Notes: generated by a model from the letters alone, not told the origin. Counted from the first letter of the stretch, positions 20,634-29,840 are shown. The stretch is 64,000 bases of DNA from Rhynchopus sp. YZ270_cl-10 (GCA_964035575.1 OZ037926.1:496001-560000), one strand, 5' to 3'. Translations and numbers: made by a program.

Positions 20634-21338
20634 CGTGTACAAGGCTGGCAAGAACGGAGGCACAAAGCTCTTCTGTAAGTATACGATATGTGTCTGCTTT
20701 CGTTAGTTGTCTTGTGTGTGAGAATAATCCTGTGTGTGTTTGTATTGAGAGAGATTAGTGGGTTGGCAATGGGTACTATAAGAATATGCGGGGACAAAAT
20801 AGCACAAAGATGTGCGCAACACCCACCTCTTTGGTGGCTGAACAACTATACCTCCTTCACAACTGCGACAACATCCGACGATAGAGCGACGAGGAAAGAC
20901 TTCCTCACCTGGGCGGACTACAAAATCAAAACTGTGGCACGATTAAAACAGGGGGTGGTGAGAGATAACATGCATTTTCGACCTCTCTTAAAACGGCTGC
21001 GACTGATTGCCCCGCTTTAAGCATCACTTATCTTTCATTTCGTTCTGGCTTGAAACTCCCTCCCCCCCTTACATCTGCCCAAACACAAAACTATATCAGA
21101 ATATGGGACACTGTTTTGTTCAAATGAGAATACGACAACAACACAAGACACCTCCTTGGGGTTTTTGCTACGTTACAGGAAGACGAAAAAAACTGTAAAC
21201 AGAGCAAAGAAAGAGCTAAGTTGAAACATGCTAAAACGTATCTCAGTCATGCAAAGGGCGGGACATAAGAAAGAAAAGGTAAAAGATGAACCTAAGCCTC
21301 TCTCTCTCTCTGCTCACGAAAAAAACCCCCCTCACCTC
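20634..21338. other. Array right border and unique spacer
   Basis: Array homology is continuous to 20784 with two substitutions near 20753-20756. A diverged match to unit positions 4791-4826 follows at 20801-20832, then unique sequence. A plus-strand open frame to 21020 has no ATG context or recognisable motif. A GATGAACCTAAGCC motif lies at about 21285-21298, followed by a short CT microsatellite. No gene seen. Confidence 0.6.
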
Positions 21339-21953
21339 CTAATCTCTCGGAAGCTGCAGGTTTTTGCGGTTCCTTTTCTGGTTCCCTGCTAAACTGTCGT
21401 TTTCACCTTTCCACTGTTTTTTCACTTTGAGGGGCGTCTTTCCGAGACCCATTGAAGTCCATTGGTAGATTCCATCGAAGATTAGTCCGTTTTTGTCCGA
21501 GGATGAGTTGCTAAAGTGGCCCATAGGGTGGGGCTCCGCCTTGCGCTGTTTCTGCTGCTCCTTTCGTTCGCGCGATTTGGCTGAGGAGAGGGCGTCCATT
21601 TTGGCGTTGTACTCCTCTCGCCGTTTGCGTTCTGCTGCCTGCCTCTTTCGGTCCTCTTCTGTTACGACCTGCTTTGACTGCGCGCTGTCCCCTAGGCGGT
21701 CGTTGTTAAAATCTGCGCAAACCTCTTTGTCTTCTTCGCGTAACAGTGTCGTGGTGGAGGACACCAACTCCACCTCGCTCAAATCAGCGAAAGGTGAGAC
21801 CGTGACAGCAGGGTCCACATTGTCCTCTGGCTCGGAGGTCTCGTCCATTTCCGCAGCAGTGCGCTTCGCACGCCGTTTCTTGACTGTCTTCTTTTTTTTC
21901 GGTTTTTCCTCCTCCTCCTCCTCCCCAACGTAGTTGCCGTCCGCGTCGTACAT
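21339..21953 (-). CDS. Small charged protein, unknown function
   Basis: 204 residues, ATG at 21953. N-terminal acidic run of Glu followed by a Lys-rich basic cluster (KPKKKKTVKKRRAKR), resembling a nuclear localisation signal. A middle Lys/Arg/Glu-rich helical region (about 95-140) is a likely coiled coil. The C-terminal segment contains DGIYQWTSMGLGKTPLKVKK, which looks like a short conserved motif, and a basic tail. A strong pyrimidine tract ending in AG sits 13 bases upstream. I do not recognise the family; a nuclear or nucleolar role is an inference from composition only. Confidence 0.7.
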   Translation of the reverse strand: MYDADGNYVGEEEEEEKPKKKKTVKKRRAKRTAAEMDETSEPEDNVDPAVTVSPFADLSEVELVSSTTTLLREEDKEVCADFNNDRLGDSAQSKQVVTEEDRKRQAAERKRREEYNAKMDALSSAKSRERKEQQKQRKAEPHPMGHFSNSSSDKNGLIFDGIYQWTSMGLGKTPLKVKKQWKGENDSLAGNQKRNRKNLQLPRD

Positions 21954-21966
21954 ATTAATGTGTAGT

Positions 21967-21994
21967 CTGGAATTTTGGGGTGGAAAAAAAAAAT
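21967..21994 (-). promoter_or_regulatory. Candidate trans-splice acceptor
   Basis: On the minus strand a T/C-rich tract runs into CCAG (AG at 21967-21968), 13 bases before the ATG at 21953. This is the clearest acceptor-like signal in the window. Confidence 0.55.
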
Positions 21995-22480
21995 AATATT
22001 AAAAATGGTAGTGATTGAGTGCAGATCTTGGGTGTAGTAGCGAATACAATGGAGAACATTGTTTATGGCTCATACATCCGCCCCACTCCTTCATTTATTT
22101 TACCCACGCGAATGCCGACCAGATTTGGCATGCGCACCACCAAGCTCATAATCACTCCGGAGGATGTGACCCCCGGATTTAGCCAGGATCGAAGCCAGGT
22201 GTGAAAAGGGGGTAGTAATAAACGGAGCAGCACGGCTAAATCAATGATTAAGTTAATTAGGAGGGGAATACAGAAAACACAAAAGGTAAAAAAAAAAAAT
22301 ATGAAAAATTCTTTGTCTTTTTTATCTATGAATTCTGGGAGTTGGGGGATCGTACATATTCTCTAAAAAACAGATTTTTTTCTCTAAAACAAACAGTTTT
22401 GCACTGACAGTCTCATGGGATTATCCAACCCCTCCTGAGCATTTTTTGCAAAATCTTTTGAGCAATAAACCAAAGTTGCC

Positions 22481-22550
22481 TTTGAAAATACCGCCCTCTC
22501 GCGACACAGTGTACCTTTTGTGTACCCCAACCGGGGGGAACACACCACCA
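22481..22550. repeat. Dispersed repeat family A, partial copy
   Basis: Shares the core TTGAAAATAC-CCCTCTCGCGACA-CAGTGTACCTT with copies at 26255, 26466, 40501, 51641 and 63105. The right part is diverged. Confidence 0.5.
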
Positions 22551-22572
22551 CTCTTCGTTGCCTAAGAAGACC

Positions 22573-24033
22573 CTATAACACTAACAACCGCAGTTCCATT
22601 TGTGCTATCCGAGCTTCAAGCACATCGCGTGTTGTAGCTTCGATTGCAGCGAGCGCGTCTCTTAGCTGCGTTTCGTACGTCGCGAAGGCGTGAAACGAAG
22701 GAGGTTGTGACGTCGACATCAGCGGCTCCGACGTTCCTGGCGGGAGACATACTGATTTGAGTTTGCCCTCGGGGAGCACGCAGAGCCACAATGAAGAGCC
22801 ATTTGAGAGCAGTGTATAGAATGCAGGCGCCACACTGTCACCCCCTGCAGGAGGCTGTGGCCACATGCTCGAAAAGGCCTCCAAACGGCCTACGATGAAG
22901 CGGCCGCCCCCTTCATGTTCCTTCCACATCCCGTCTGCGGCAACCTCATAACAACGTCCTTTACCATAGTCCCAGACCCCCGCGATATCCTCAGGAATAA
23001 TGCGCTGTGCGTTCCCGTGGTTGCGCACTGCGATGTTGTGGCGTTCGTTTTGATAGCGGAAATTCCTGCGTTGGATGGTTTTGCTGTTGGAAAGGGGGGA
23101 CATGATGTATTCGTCTAGGGCAGCTTGTGGGTGGTGGTGGTGGTGATGGTTATGTTCGGATTCGCGTTGAGGAGAAACGCTGTGCGTAGCTTTTCCTTTA
23201 GTGGTGCGACGTGGTTTGCGGTCAAGTGGAGAAGAATTGAAAGAGGAGGAAAGAGAGTTCGAGCGAGAGCGGGCTTCGGGTTGAACCTCGGGGACCTCAA
23301 CAAGACGGTCCTGAAACACAATTTTTTCGACCGGAACCTCAACGATTTTTTCAACAATCTTTGGCACCTCGACTTCAACCAATTTCTCTTGAATAACTAT
23401 CTTCTCTACAACCACCTCGACAATCCGTTCGACAGGAACTTCGACAATTTTTTCAACAATTTTCTCCACCTCGACGATTTTTTCGACCTCCACAATCTTT
23501 TCCACCTCCACGGGGACTTCGACAATTTTTTCGACGATTCGTTCCACAATTTTCTCCACCTCCACCTCCACAATCCTCTCCACCACCTCCACCTTCCCCA
23601 CACTCTTCTCCATCATGACGTCGGACGACACTTCTGATGGAACAATCTTTTCTTGAAACGCACCCTCCTCCTCCTTGCTTCCCTTCTCCAACACCACCGG
23701 CGACCCCACTGCCATCGGCATCGACGCGAGGTCTTCTGGCAAACGGGGTATCGGCGATGCAATCTGCGCTGTGCTGTGTGGTGGGGTTTTGATGTCGGTC
23801 GTGGCGTCGGTTTGTCTCATAGGGGAAATGCCCAGAACGGTCGTAGAAGAAACGGGAAGAAAGCTGCGCGATGATGTAGCGGAAATGGGTGTCGGATACG
23901 GCGTGGGTTCGATAGGGTCCTGCGCGGCGGAGGGTGGTGCCGTGGAGTTGACCTCCTGCAGCATGTCCTCCCACCACCGTCCGCCTAGGCCAATCCCCCC
24001 TTCTACATCGAGAAGCCGCCAGCCTTGTGACAT
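22573..24033 (-). CDS. Alveolin/articulin-like Val-Glu-Lys-Ile repeat protein
   Basis: 486 residues, ATG at 24033. Residues about 148-250 are built almost wholly of EKIVEV, EKIVEVPVE and related units with alternating charged and hydrophobic residues, the signature of alveolins and related articulin-type membrane-skeleton proteins. N-terminal 1-145 is Pro/Ser/Thr-rich and probably disordered. A basic, Ser-rich linker with a His run follows. The C-terminal part (about 345-440, starting IIPEDIAGVWDYGKG) is Trp/Gly-rich and probably a small beta domain I cannot name. I infer a cortical cytoskeleton protein beneath the plasma membrane. Alternative: an unrelated low-complexity protein that converged on this repeat. 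A CCCATCTCCTATAG acceptor precedes the ATG by 10 bases. Confidence 0.75.
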   Translation of the reverse strand: MSQGWRLLDVEGGIGLGGRWWEDMLQEVNSTAPPSAAQDPIEPTPYPTPISATSSRSFLPVSSTTVLGISPMRQTDATTDIKTPPHSTAQIASPIPRLPEDLASMPMAVGSPVVLEKGSKEEEGAFQEKIVPSEVSSDVMMEKSVGKVEVVERIVEVEVEKIVERIVEKIVEVPVEVEKIVEVEKIVEVEKIVEKIVEVPVERIVEVVVEKIVIQEKLVEVEVPKIVEKIVEVPVEKIVFQDRLVEVPEVQPEARSRSNSLSSSFNSSPLDRKPRRTTKGKATHSVSPQRESEHNHHHHHHPQAALDEYIMSPLSNSKTIQRRNFRYQNERHNIAVRNHGNAQRIIPEDIAGVWDYGKGRCYEVAADGMWKEHEGGGRFIVGRLEAFSSMWPQPPAGGDSVAPAFYTLLSNGSSLWLCVLPEGKLKSVCLPPGTSEPLMSTSQPPSFHAFATYETQLRDALAAIEATTRDVLEARIAQMELRLLVL

Positions 24034-24462
24034 TTGCGTTGTTCTATAGGAGATGGGAAGGTGGTAAGGGGGACCACGTTGCCCTCTGTAAGGTGTGCGG
24101 TGTGTGTGTAATGCGATTAAAAAAAAAAATGTACCGTTTTACTCCCAGTACAACTAGTCAAACGTACACATGTGCGCCTATGTTAAGTACAAGTGCTAGG
24201 GCCTACTAGCTACTAGGGGCTCTAGTACTAAGCGAAAAAAGCCAAAAAATCGGTACGTAGAGATGGTTGTTCGAGATGATTGTAGTCTTCAAAGGGGGAA
24301 ACGGAGGAATCTTTATTCTTTTTTTTTTCTTGATATACCAATACTATTGGAAAGTTTGCGCAAAACGAAGATGAACCTACGCTCAAAAATAACACCTCTA
24401 AAGTGGAAATGCGTGTATTGAAATAGCCAACTGATTTTCTCTTTGTTCTGATCGCCTCCCCT
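24034..24462. other. Intergenic spacer
   Basis: Contains the acceptor for the preceding gene, a CTAG-rich stretch around 24195-24230 and a GATGAACCTACGC variant of the telomere-like motif near 24369. No gene seen. Confidence 0.5.
24044..24065 (-). promoter_or_regulatory. Candidate trans-splice acceptor
   Basis: Minus-strand pyrimidine tract ACCTTCCCATCTCCTATAG, with AG at 24044-24045, 10 bases upstream of the ATG at 24033. Confidence 0.55.
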
Positions 24463-26055
24463 TTAGACACGCGGCCTCTTGGATGGTCTCTCACTGCTTT
24501 CTTCATCCTCTGAGCTTCCTTCTCCTTCTGCTCCTTGATAGCCTCGTTTTTGTCCTTTTCTTGCAGATTTTATGATGAGTGCTGCTGTATCGTGGAGGTG
24601 TCTGAGGTCAGCCGGTGTTTTGCCTTGGACATTCCGTTTGGTTGCATCCGCGCCGTGATGGAGAAGGGCGGTGGTGACAGAGGTCGCGGCACTGCCCTCT
24701 GCAAAATGCAGTGCAGTCATGCCCTTATCACACTGTGCATCCACCTCTGCCCCTGCAGCCACCAAGACTTCCAGGGACTCACACATATCACCACCGTTGT
24801 CACCACTACAGAGCAAATCCTCTACACCTTCTAATTCATATAGGTCCGGTACACAATGCGCTGCGCACAACAAATGCAGTGGGGTAATACCAGCATCACT
24901 TCTCGCATTGACATCAGCGCCACCCTCTAATAATGCTCGGATAAGAGTAATGGACACCGATTTGCTGCTATTTGAAGTATGAATGTGTTGCCCTGCAGTG
25001 GCAAAATGGAGTGCGGTGAAGCCATCAATCGATTTATCTGATAAGATCTGCTTCAATTTGGTCCCTTCTTCGCGGGAGGCAGAAAGAAAGGAATGGGTGG
25101 TGGAGAAATTGCCGGATTCGATGCAAAGTTGAAGCGCGGTTCTGCCGCATTCATCGCGCTCCGCGGTGTCCGCTCCGTTTGCGAAAAAGGTGCGAAACAT
25201 CTTCGTTGCTACCCCTTCCGCGGTTTCCTCAAATTTGCAGTAATGGTGGAGAACGCTTTCCCCCCCCTCCTCGCTGCTACATTCAGATCCTCCCCCAAAA
25301 TCTGCGGAGCCAGAGAGAACCGATGTCAGCTGCGTTCTCCCTCCAAAATACCTCACATATGCTTCACAAAACATTGCCAACAACGCCGGCACCCCACACG
25401 TTGCCTTAAAGTTGTCGTGCACTGGGAGCACCCCATCCTCTGCCCCTTTCGCGACCAACGCCTCCGCAAGCCCCAAAACCTCCTCGTCAGATAGCACACC
25501 ACATAAATGAGGGATGACATCCGTAATAAAAAAGCCTTTCTCAGAGGAGGAAGGGATGTGGGTGTCGATAACAACGACCTTTTCCTCTTTGGGTAAAGGG
25601 GAGGCAAGGATTTTACGCCAGAATGAACAGCTTTCTGATGCAGACAGAACACATTGCAGGTCGTCGGATAGAGCTGTTAAATATAATCCAAGCTTTTCAA
25701 CATCCCCTGAATTCGCAGAAGAAACCGCCTCTTCTGTCGTAAGAGAAACAACCCCACGCTCCAAAAGCGTCATTCTGGCCTCATAAATTGAAGAAAATTC
25801 AATTCGGATGGTATCGCCACCTTGCAACGCGGTATCCTCCACTGCATCCCCCAAACCCCCCTTCGCCACAGCCTCTTCACTCCCAGGGAGGTACAAAAGC
25901 AAATCTCTGTCATGGTCAAATGGAGGCGCCAATGGGGGTGCGCCGCGCACGACAGGGTCGGAAGAAGGGAAGGCTTTGTGAAGAAGGCCAGAAAGGGTGC
26001 CGCTTTCGATGGGAACACTGCAGGAGAGACCATCGGGGCGGAGGAGCGTGAACAT
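24463..26055 (-). CDS. Ankyrin-repeat protein
   Basis: 530 residues, ATG at 26055 (an upstream TTG in frame is ignored). Residues about 1-90 could be a ubiquitin-like fold (alternating beta-type segments, ending LQGGDTIRIEF), an inference only. The centre (about 90-280) is helical and unassigned. From about 290 to 500 there are ankyrin units: CGRTALQLCIESGN, DGFTALHFATAGQ, ADVNARSDAGITPLHLL, AEVDAQCDKGMTALHFAEG and ADATKRNVQGKTPADL. The tail is acidic then basic (RPSKRPRV), resembling a nuclear localisation signal. Ankyrin repeats mediate protein binding; partner unknown. An AG after CCCCCTTTCAG lies about 30 bases upstream. Confidence 0.8.
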   Translation of the reverse strand: MFTLLRPDGLSCSVPIESGTLSGLLHKAFPSSDPVVRGAPPLAPPFDHDRDLLLYLPGSEEAVAKGGLGDAVEDTALQGGDTIRIEFSSIYEARMTLLERGVVSLTTEEAVSSANSGDVEKLGLYLTALSDDLQCVLSASESCSFWRKILASPLPKEEKVVVIDTHIPSSSEKGFFITDVIPHLCGVLSDEEVLGLAEALVAKGAEDGVLPVHDNFKATCGVPALLAMFCEAYVRYFGGRTQLTSVLSGSADFGGGSECSSEEGGESVLHHYCKFEETAEGVATKMFRTFFANGADTAERDECGRTALQLCIESGNFSTTHSFLSASREEGTKLKQILSDKSIDGFTALHFATAGQHIHTSNSSKSVSITLIRALLEGGADVNARSDAGITPLHLLCAAHCVPDLYELEGVEDLLCSGDNGGDMCESLEVLVAAGAEVDAQCDKGMTALHFAEGSAATSVTTALLHHGADATKRNVQGKTPADLRHLHDTAALIIKSARKGQKRGYQGAEGEGSSEDEESSERPSKRPRV

Positions 26056-26086
26056 CAAAGAGGTGGGGGGTATGTGTGTATTGCTA

Positions 26087-26099
26087 CTGAAAGGGGGTG
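26087..26099 (-). promoter_or_regulatory. Candidate trans-splice acceptor
   Basis: Minus-strand CACCCCCTTTCAG, AG at 26087-26088, upstream of the ankyrin gene ATG at 26055. Confidence 0.5.
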
Positions 26100-26254
26100 T
26101 ATTTGAAAAGTGTCACGTGTCACGTGTCGTTCCCTCACCCCCCCTTCTTGTAGTTGTTTGATGCGTTGACGCTTCCACACACACTAAAAATCACCTGTTG
26201 GGTGGTGGTGTTGCGGAGCACGGTTGGGTGAGTGAACGACGTGACACTTTCCGT

Positions 26255-26300
26255 AGAACCCTCTCGTGACAGTGTGCCTTTTGTGTAACCGGTGTGCAGT
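26255..26300. repeat. Dispersed repeat family A, short copy
   Basis: ACCCTCTCGTGACAGTGTGC followed by CTTTTGTGTAACCGG matches the left half of the fuller copies at 40501 and 51641. Confidence 0.5.
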
Positions 26301-26402
26301 GAAATAAATGAAAATTTGGAGGGGGGGAGAAATCAAGTTTTTTTTTCTCTAACTTTTTTGGAGGGGGGGTTTTTTATTGGGGGGTTTTTCGCACATAAAA
26401 AG

Positions 26403-26452
26403 ATGGAGGTTGCAAAGTGCAAACGTCTCTGTGGACGCAGGAACCAGACCTC
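26403..26452. repeat. Dispersed repeat family C, copy
   Basis: GTGCAAACGTCTCTGTGGAC and the following GCAGGAACC correspond to the blocks at 29401, 30139 and 41015. Confidence 0.4.
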
Positions 26453-26465
26453 CAGGGGGGAAAAA

Positions 26466-26560
26466 ATAAGTTATTTTGATGCCAGCCTTCTCTGTGACAG
26501 TGTACCTTTGGTGGACCGCATCCATGCGGTCCTACATTCATTCCAAGGTTTGCATCTGGA
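26466..26560. repeat. Dispersed repeat family A, internally shortened copy
   Basis: Starts near the GACAGTGTACCTTTGGT block and keeps the right end CGGTCCTACATTCATTCCAA then GGTTTGCATCTG, but lacks the middle part present at 40501-40630. Confidence 0.55.
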
Positions 26561-26751
26561 AAAAAAATGGCATTTTTTGCATTATCTCTCTGCCTTGAAG
26601 CAAGAAAGGGGGGCAGAGAGTAAGCACCCACCTCATTACCTTCCTCCTCTTCACCCCTCTTTGTCTTCTCCAATAAGAAAATCGTCCGACGAAGAACTAA
26701 AACAGCCACGCTGCTACAGCAGCGCTAAAGTGAGGAGAGTGGAATATCAAG

Positions 26752-26839
26752 TACCGTACCTGTAAAAAATGTTGGGACAGCCCAAAAAAGGCTCGCTCGT
26801 CCCACATATTTACGGCCCAACATATTTACAGGTACGGTA
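26752..26839. repeat. Palindromic foldback element
   Basis: Inverted arms of about 24 bases: TACCGTACCTGTAAA...TTGGG at 26752-26776 and its reverse complement at 26816-26839, with one small indel. A second, nested GGGAC/GTCCC pair lies inside. Non-coding; MITE-like. Confidence 0.6.
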
Positions 26840-27538
26840 ATACAAAAAATATGTCAAATGCTGTCTGTTCTACTGAATAGAAGGTAAAATAGAACGTACG
26901 ACCAGAGGAAAAAAAAAAGGGTAATCATACAACGCGGTAAGTGCGAGAGAGAGAGAGAGAGAGGATGCAGAAGATAAAGGAGGACTTTTCTTAACGTCTG
27001 TTCACCAACCACCCGAGGCAAAAGGGGAATAACAGATACCGCCCTCAAAGGCTATCTTGCCCTCCCCTCCCCTCAGGCCCTCTCCCCACTAAACACCCTC
27101 CCACGCACCCCCACCCAAACCCCTTTCTGTGTACCTGGTTTAAAATTAGTGTCTTTTGGGGGGGGGGGGGTAATTCCCAGGAAATATGGCCCAGTTAGTG
27201 TTTACCTTGTGGTGTGCTTTTTGTTCCCTCTTCCCCGCTGAGAGAAAAAACAAAATGGGGGTCGAGGGGGAGGAGAGGAGGCCGACACTACGATGATCAT
27301 GTCGACAAAAAATAACTGAAAGTACTCACCATTGGTGGGGAGGGAACCCTTTTTCACTGTTTCGTTCTACTAAAAACTGGACTAAACATTTCTTTTGCAA
27401 CAAATCGCTTCAAAAAACCCCAAATGGATTTTTTTTTTTTTTTGTTCTCTATTTTTTTCCACCAAACCCGTTTTCTCAAAAGAAAAACAAATCTCTTAAA
27501 ATAGCAAGCTCCTTTTAGTTTTCTTTTCAATTTTTCTT

Positions 27539-28168
27539 TCAACAAGCACATCCCCGTTTTTCGCCTCCCCCTTTCCCTCCTTTTGTTACATTGCGCGGAT
27601 CCAGTTTGACGCTAGGTTTAGGGGCTCGCGGGCCTCCTCGGGTGTCGAACTCTTTTTGACATTGGAGGGTCGCGTCTTGGAATGCGTTAGAAACGTTGTC
27701 CCCTGTTAGAGCGCTTGTCTCAAAAAACTGCATTGACACCTCCGCAGCAAATGCCGCACCTTCGTCGTGACTGACCACCCGTTTTTCTTCTAAATCCGCT
27801 TTGTTTCCAATCAAAAGCCGTACTCTAGTGTCCTCAGCGTTCTGCTGCAGCTCACTCACCCACTTCGTAACATGGCTGAACGACTCCCGATTTGTTATGT
27901 CATACACAATCAATATCGCATCACTCCCCCGATAATAGCTCCGCGTGATATTGCTAAACCTCTCCTGCCCTGCGGTGTCCCAGATCTGTAGCCGTGCGGT
28001 CTTTCCTCCGTCGACTTCGACGCTCTTCACTTTAAAGTCAACACCGATGGTGGCAATAAAGTTCTGTTCGAAGCTGTCATCTGCGTACCGTGTAATGAGA
28101 CAGCTCTTACCCACAAGAGAATCACCAATTAGAAGCAATTTGAACACGTATTCTTCCTCGTCTTGCAT
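27539..28168 (-). CDS. Rab-family small GTPase (Rab1/Rab8-like)
   Basis: 209 residues from ATG at 28168; the frame continues upstream but lacks Rab similarity and crosses a likely splice acceptor. G-box motifs are complete: P-loop GDSLVGKS (15-22), switch I TIGVDF with Thr40, WDTAGQE (63-69), NKAD (122-125) and ETSA (150-153). The effector region FIATIGVDFKVKSVEVDGG and RSYYRGSDAILIVYDIT place it near Rab1/Rab8/Rab35. The C-terminus GCAC ends in CxC, the usual double geranylgeranylation signal. It should cycle between GDP and GTP on ER-Golgi or exocytic membranes and control vesicle traffic. The exact subfamily needs a tree. Confidence 0.95.
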   Translation of the reverse strand: MQDEEEYVFKLLLIGDSLVGKSCLITRYADDSFEQNFIATIGVDFKVKSVEVDGGKTARLQIWDTAGQERFSNITRSYYRGSDAILIVYDITNRESFSHVTKWVSELQQNAEDTRVRLLIGNKADLEEKRVVSHDEGAAFAAEVSMQFFETSALTGDNVSNAFQDATLQCQKEFDTRGGPRAPKPSVKLDPRNVTKGGKGGGEKRGCAC

Positions 28169-28205
28169 GGCTGAGAAAACGGAGGGGATTGGGGGGGGAG
28201 GGTGC

Positions 28206-28222
28206 CTAGAAATTGAGGGGGT
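28206..28222 (-). promoter_or_regulatory. Candidate trans-splice acceptor of the Rab gene
   Basis: Minus-strand CCCCTCAATTTCTAG, AG at 28206-28207, 37 bases upstream of the ATG at 28168. This supports the short Rab start. Confidence 0.5.
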
Positions 28223-28756
28223 TAGTTGAGAAATAAACAAACGAAAATGTAGGCCCGCAAGGGTACACGAGAAGTCGCGGACAACCCCGGAGCTCCATGA
28301 CGTACCGACACGCACACACTCAGCACTGGGTCCCGTCGTGTACGTTAGTACATTTACCAACCTCTGGGGGACGTGAAATAAGGAGAACACAGTGATGGTC
28401 GCCTCACCCAGAAGTGGTAATGTACGTTTGGGAGGTGGAGAAGGAATTGCTTAAGGGAAAGGTGTTTTGGGAGGACGCTTTTTTTTTACTTGCGAACAAA
28501 AAATAAAAGTGAATTTTTTTTTTGAGAGGTGGGTAAGTAGGGTGTCACTGCACACCGAAGCCCTGTCTTTTAGAAAAAGGAAAAAGAAAATTTTGAAAAA
28601 TGAATAGCGCCTTCTTGCATAACACACGATCATTTTTCTAAAAACACAAAAAAAAAAAAAAACTCGCCGTTTTTTGGATGGATAGGGACGTCGTTTCTTC
28701 GTACAAAACTAAAATAGTATCATATCCATTGGAGCGTGGGGGGCGAAGTTTTTTGA

Positions 28757-28890
28757 GATAAACTGGAATAGTGCAGTGTGCAACTTGTGCAAAAAGCTCC
28801 ATTTTCCCTTTATTCACTCACTTTTTTTTTTGATAAGCTTTTGGTTTAGTGTAGCCGCCATTCAGACAGTCTTCACCGTCATGTACTATT
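28757..28890. repeat. Two diverged family B copies
   Basis: 28757-28800 (GATAAACTGGAATAGTGCAG and on) and 28829-28890 (GATAAGCTTTTGGTTTAGTG and on) both resemble the TTAGTGTAGCCACC repeat. Weak matches. Confidence 0.3.
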
Positions 28891-29251
28891 TGTTTTTTTT
28901 GTAAGGGATAGGTGGTTGGAGGTGAGGGGGTTAATACAAAATCTGATAAAACAAGGCTCAAAAAAATCGTCAACACGACTCACAATTTTATTGTATTTTT
29001 TTTCTCTTCACACACAAAAAGGGCGTTACATCAATAGCAAAACTTTGATTGCGATAAAACATAAGCCTCTCGCGCCTAGCCTCCTGGTCATTTACCAAAT
29101 GACAAATAACACCAGTCGTGTGTGGTTTCTTTTTTCTTTTTTCTCCATCTTTTTCCTGCCTTGAGAAAACAACAAACCAAAATCGGGTAAGGTAAGAGTT
29201 GCACCCGTTCTTTTAAAAAGAGAGAAAGTTTTAAATAAATGAATGTACCTC

Positions 29252-29378
29252 CCACCTGATTTTTACCCCGCGTAGAGGCGCGTAAAGGCGTGTACGAACG
29301 GTCCGTATATGCCTGTACGGTCCTATACGGCCCTATACGCGCCTATACACGCCTTTACGCGGGGTAAAAATCAGGTGG
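29252..29378. repeat. Foldback element, CCACCTGA family, copy 1
   Basis: 127-bp near-palindrome. The left end CCACCTGATTTTTACCCCGC and the right end are exact reverse complements, and the arms continue with GTAGAGGCGCGTAAAGGCG-type sequence. Flanks are ACCTC on the left and ACCTG on the right, a possible 5-bp target duplication with one mismatch. Same ends as the copy at 38892-38999. No coding capacity. Confidence 0.8.
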
Positions 29379-29400
29379 ACCTGAACATCAAAAAAAAAGT

Positions 29401-29450
29401 GGAGTTGATAGTGCAAAACGCCGGAACGCAGGCACTGATATTAAAGTGAA
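29401..29450. repeat. Dispersed repeat family C, copy
   Basis: GGAGTTGATAGTGCAAAACG then CCGGAACGCAGGCACTGA; matches 30139-30190. Confidence 0.5.
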
Positions 29451-29790
29451 GCGGTGCTGAATAAGTGACGCTTTGAAAAAAAACAAAAAAAAAATCACAC
29501 CTTGTTTTAAGCACGCTCAGATGGTTGAGATACCGCGCCCATGAAAAATCTCCTTTTTCTCTCAGGGAAAGCAATCAAAATGGTGAGAGAAACTGAACCA
29601 AAAAAAATATGAAATTAAAAGCTGGTAAGATGCCCCCCAACTTCTCCCCCCACAGGGGAGAAAAGGAAAAGCATTGAAAAGGAATGTCAAAAAGTAGTGA
29701 ACCTAAGCATCTTTTTGTAACAACAATGACCTCTCCGAGGACAGGTTATGCACAAAGTCGCACAGCTTTTTGGGATTTTTCTTTTTTTTC

Positions 29791-29840
29791 AAAACTTGGT
29801 TGTATTAGTGTAGCCACCCTAGAGTGTACTCCACTATACT
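29791..29840. repeat. Dispersed repeat family B, copy
   Basis: AACTTGGTTGTATTAGTGTA then GCCACCCTAGAGTGTACTCC; nearly identical to 32240-32290. Confidence 0.6.

Larger units (their letters stand above)
1065..20832. repeat. Tandem array of a 5,372-bp unit (3 full units plus a partial fourth)
   Basis: The same sequence recurs at a spacing of 5,372 bp: chitinase stops at 2355, 7727, 13099 and 18471, and the partner-gene stops at 5615, 10987 and 16359. Units run approximately 1065-6435, 6436-11807, 11808-17179 and 17180-20784. The last unit diverges after 20784, and a short match resumes at about 20801-20832, equivalent to 4791-4826 of unit 1, implying an internal deletion of about 120 bp. All coding frames appear identical between units. 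The only internal difference I found is T at 10875 versus A at 5503 and 16247. The left edge (1118 and 1135-1155) and right edge (20753-20756) carry a few more. This implies very recent amplification, ongoing homogenisation, or an assembly effect. Confidence 0.95.
21954..22572. other. Intergenic spacer
   Basis: Holds the 5' leader and acceptor of the 21339-21953 gene and one partial copy of dispersed repeat family A (22481-22550). A 61-residue plus-strand frame at 22019-22204 has no support. No other gene seen. Confidence 0.5.
26056..27538. other. Intergenic, repeat-rich
   Basis: Holds two family A copies, one family C copy, a palindromic element (26752-26839), a GA microsatellite (about 26946-26964) and homopolymer G/T runs. 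No gene seen. Confidence 0.55.

Noticed and set aside
20688-21020. 110-residue plus-strand frame across the array right border
   Set aside because: First half is array leader DNA and the remainder has no recognisable motif; too weak to call.
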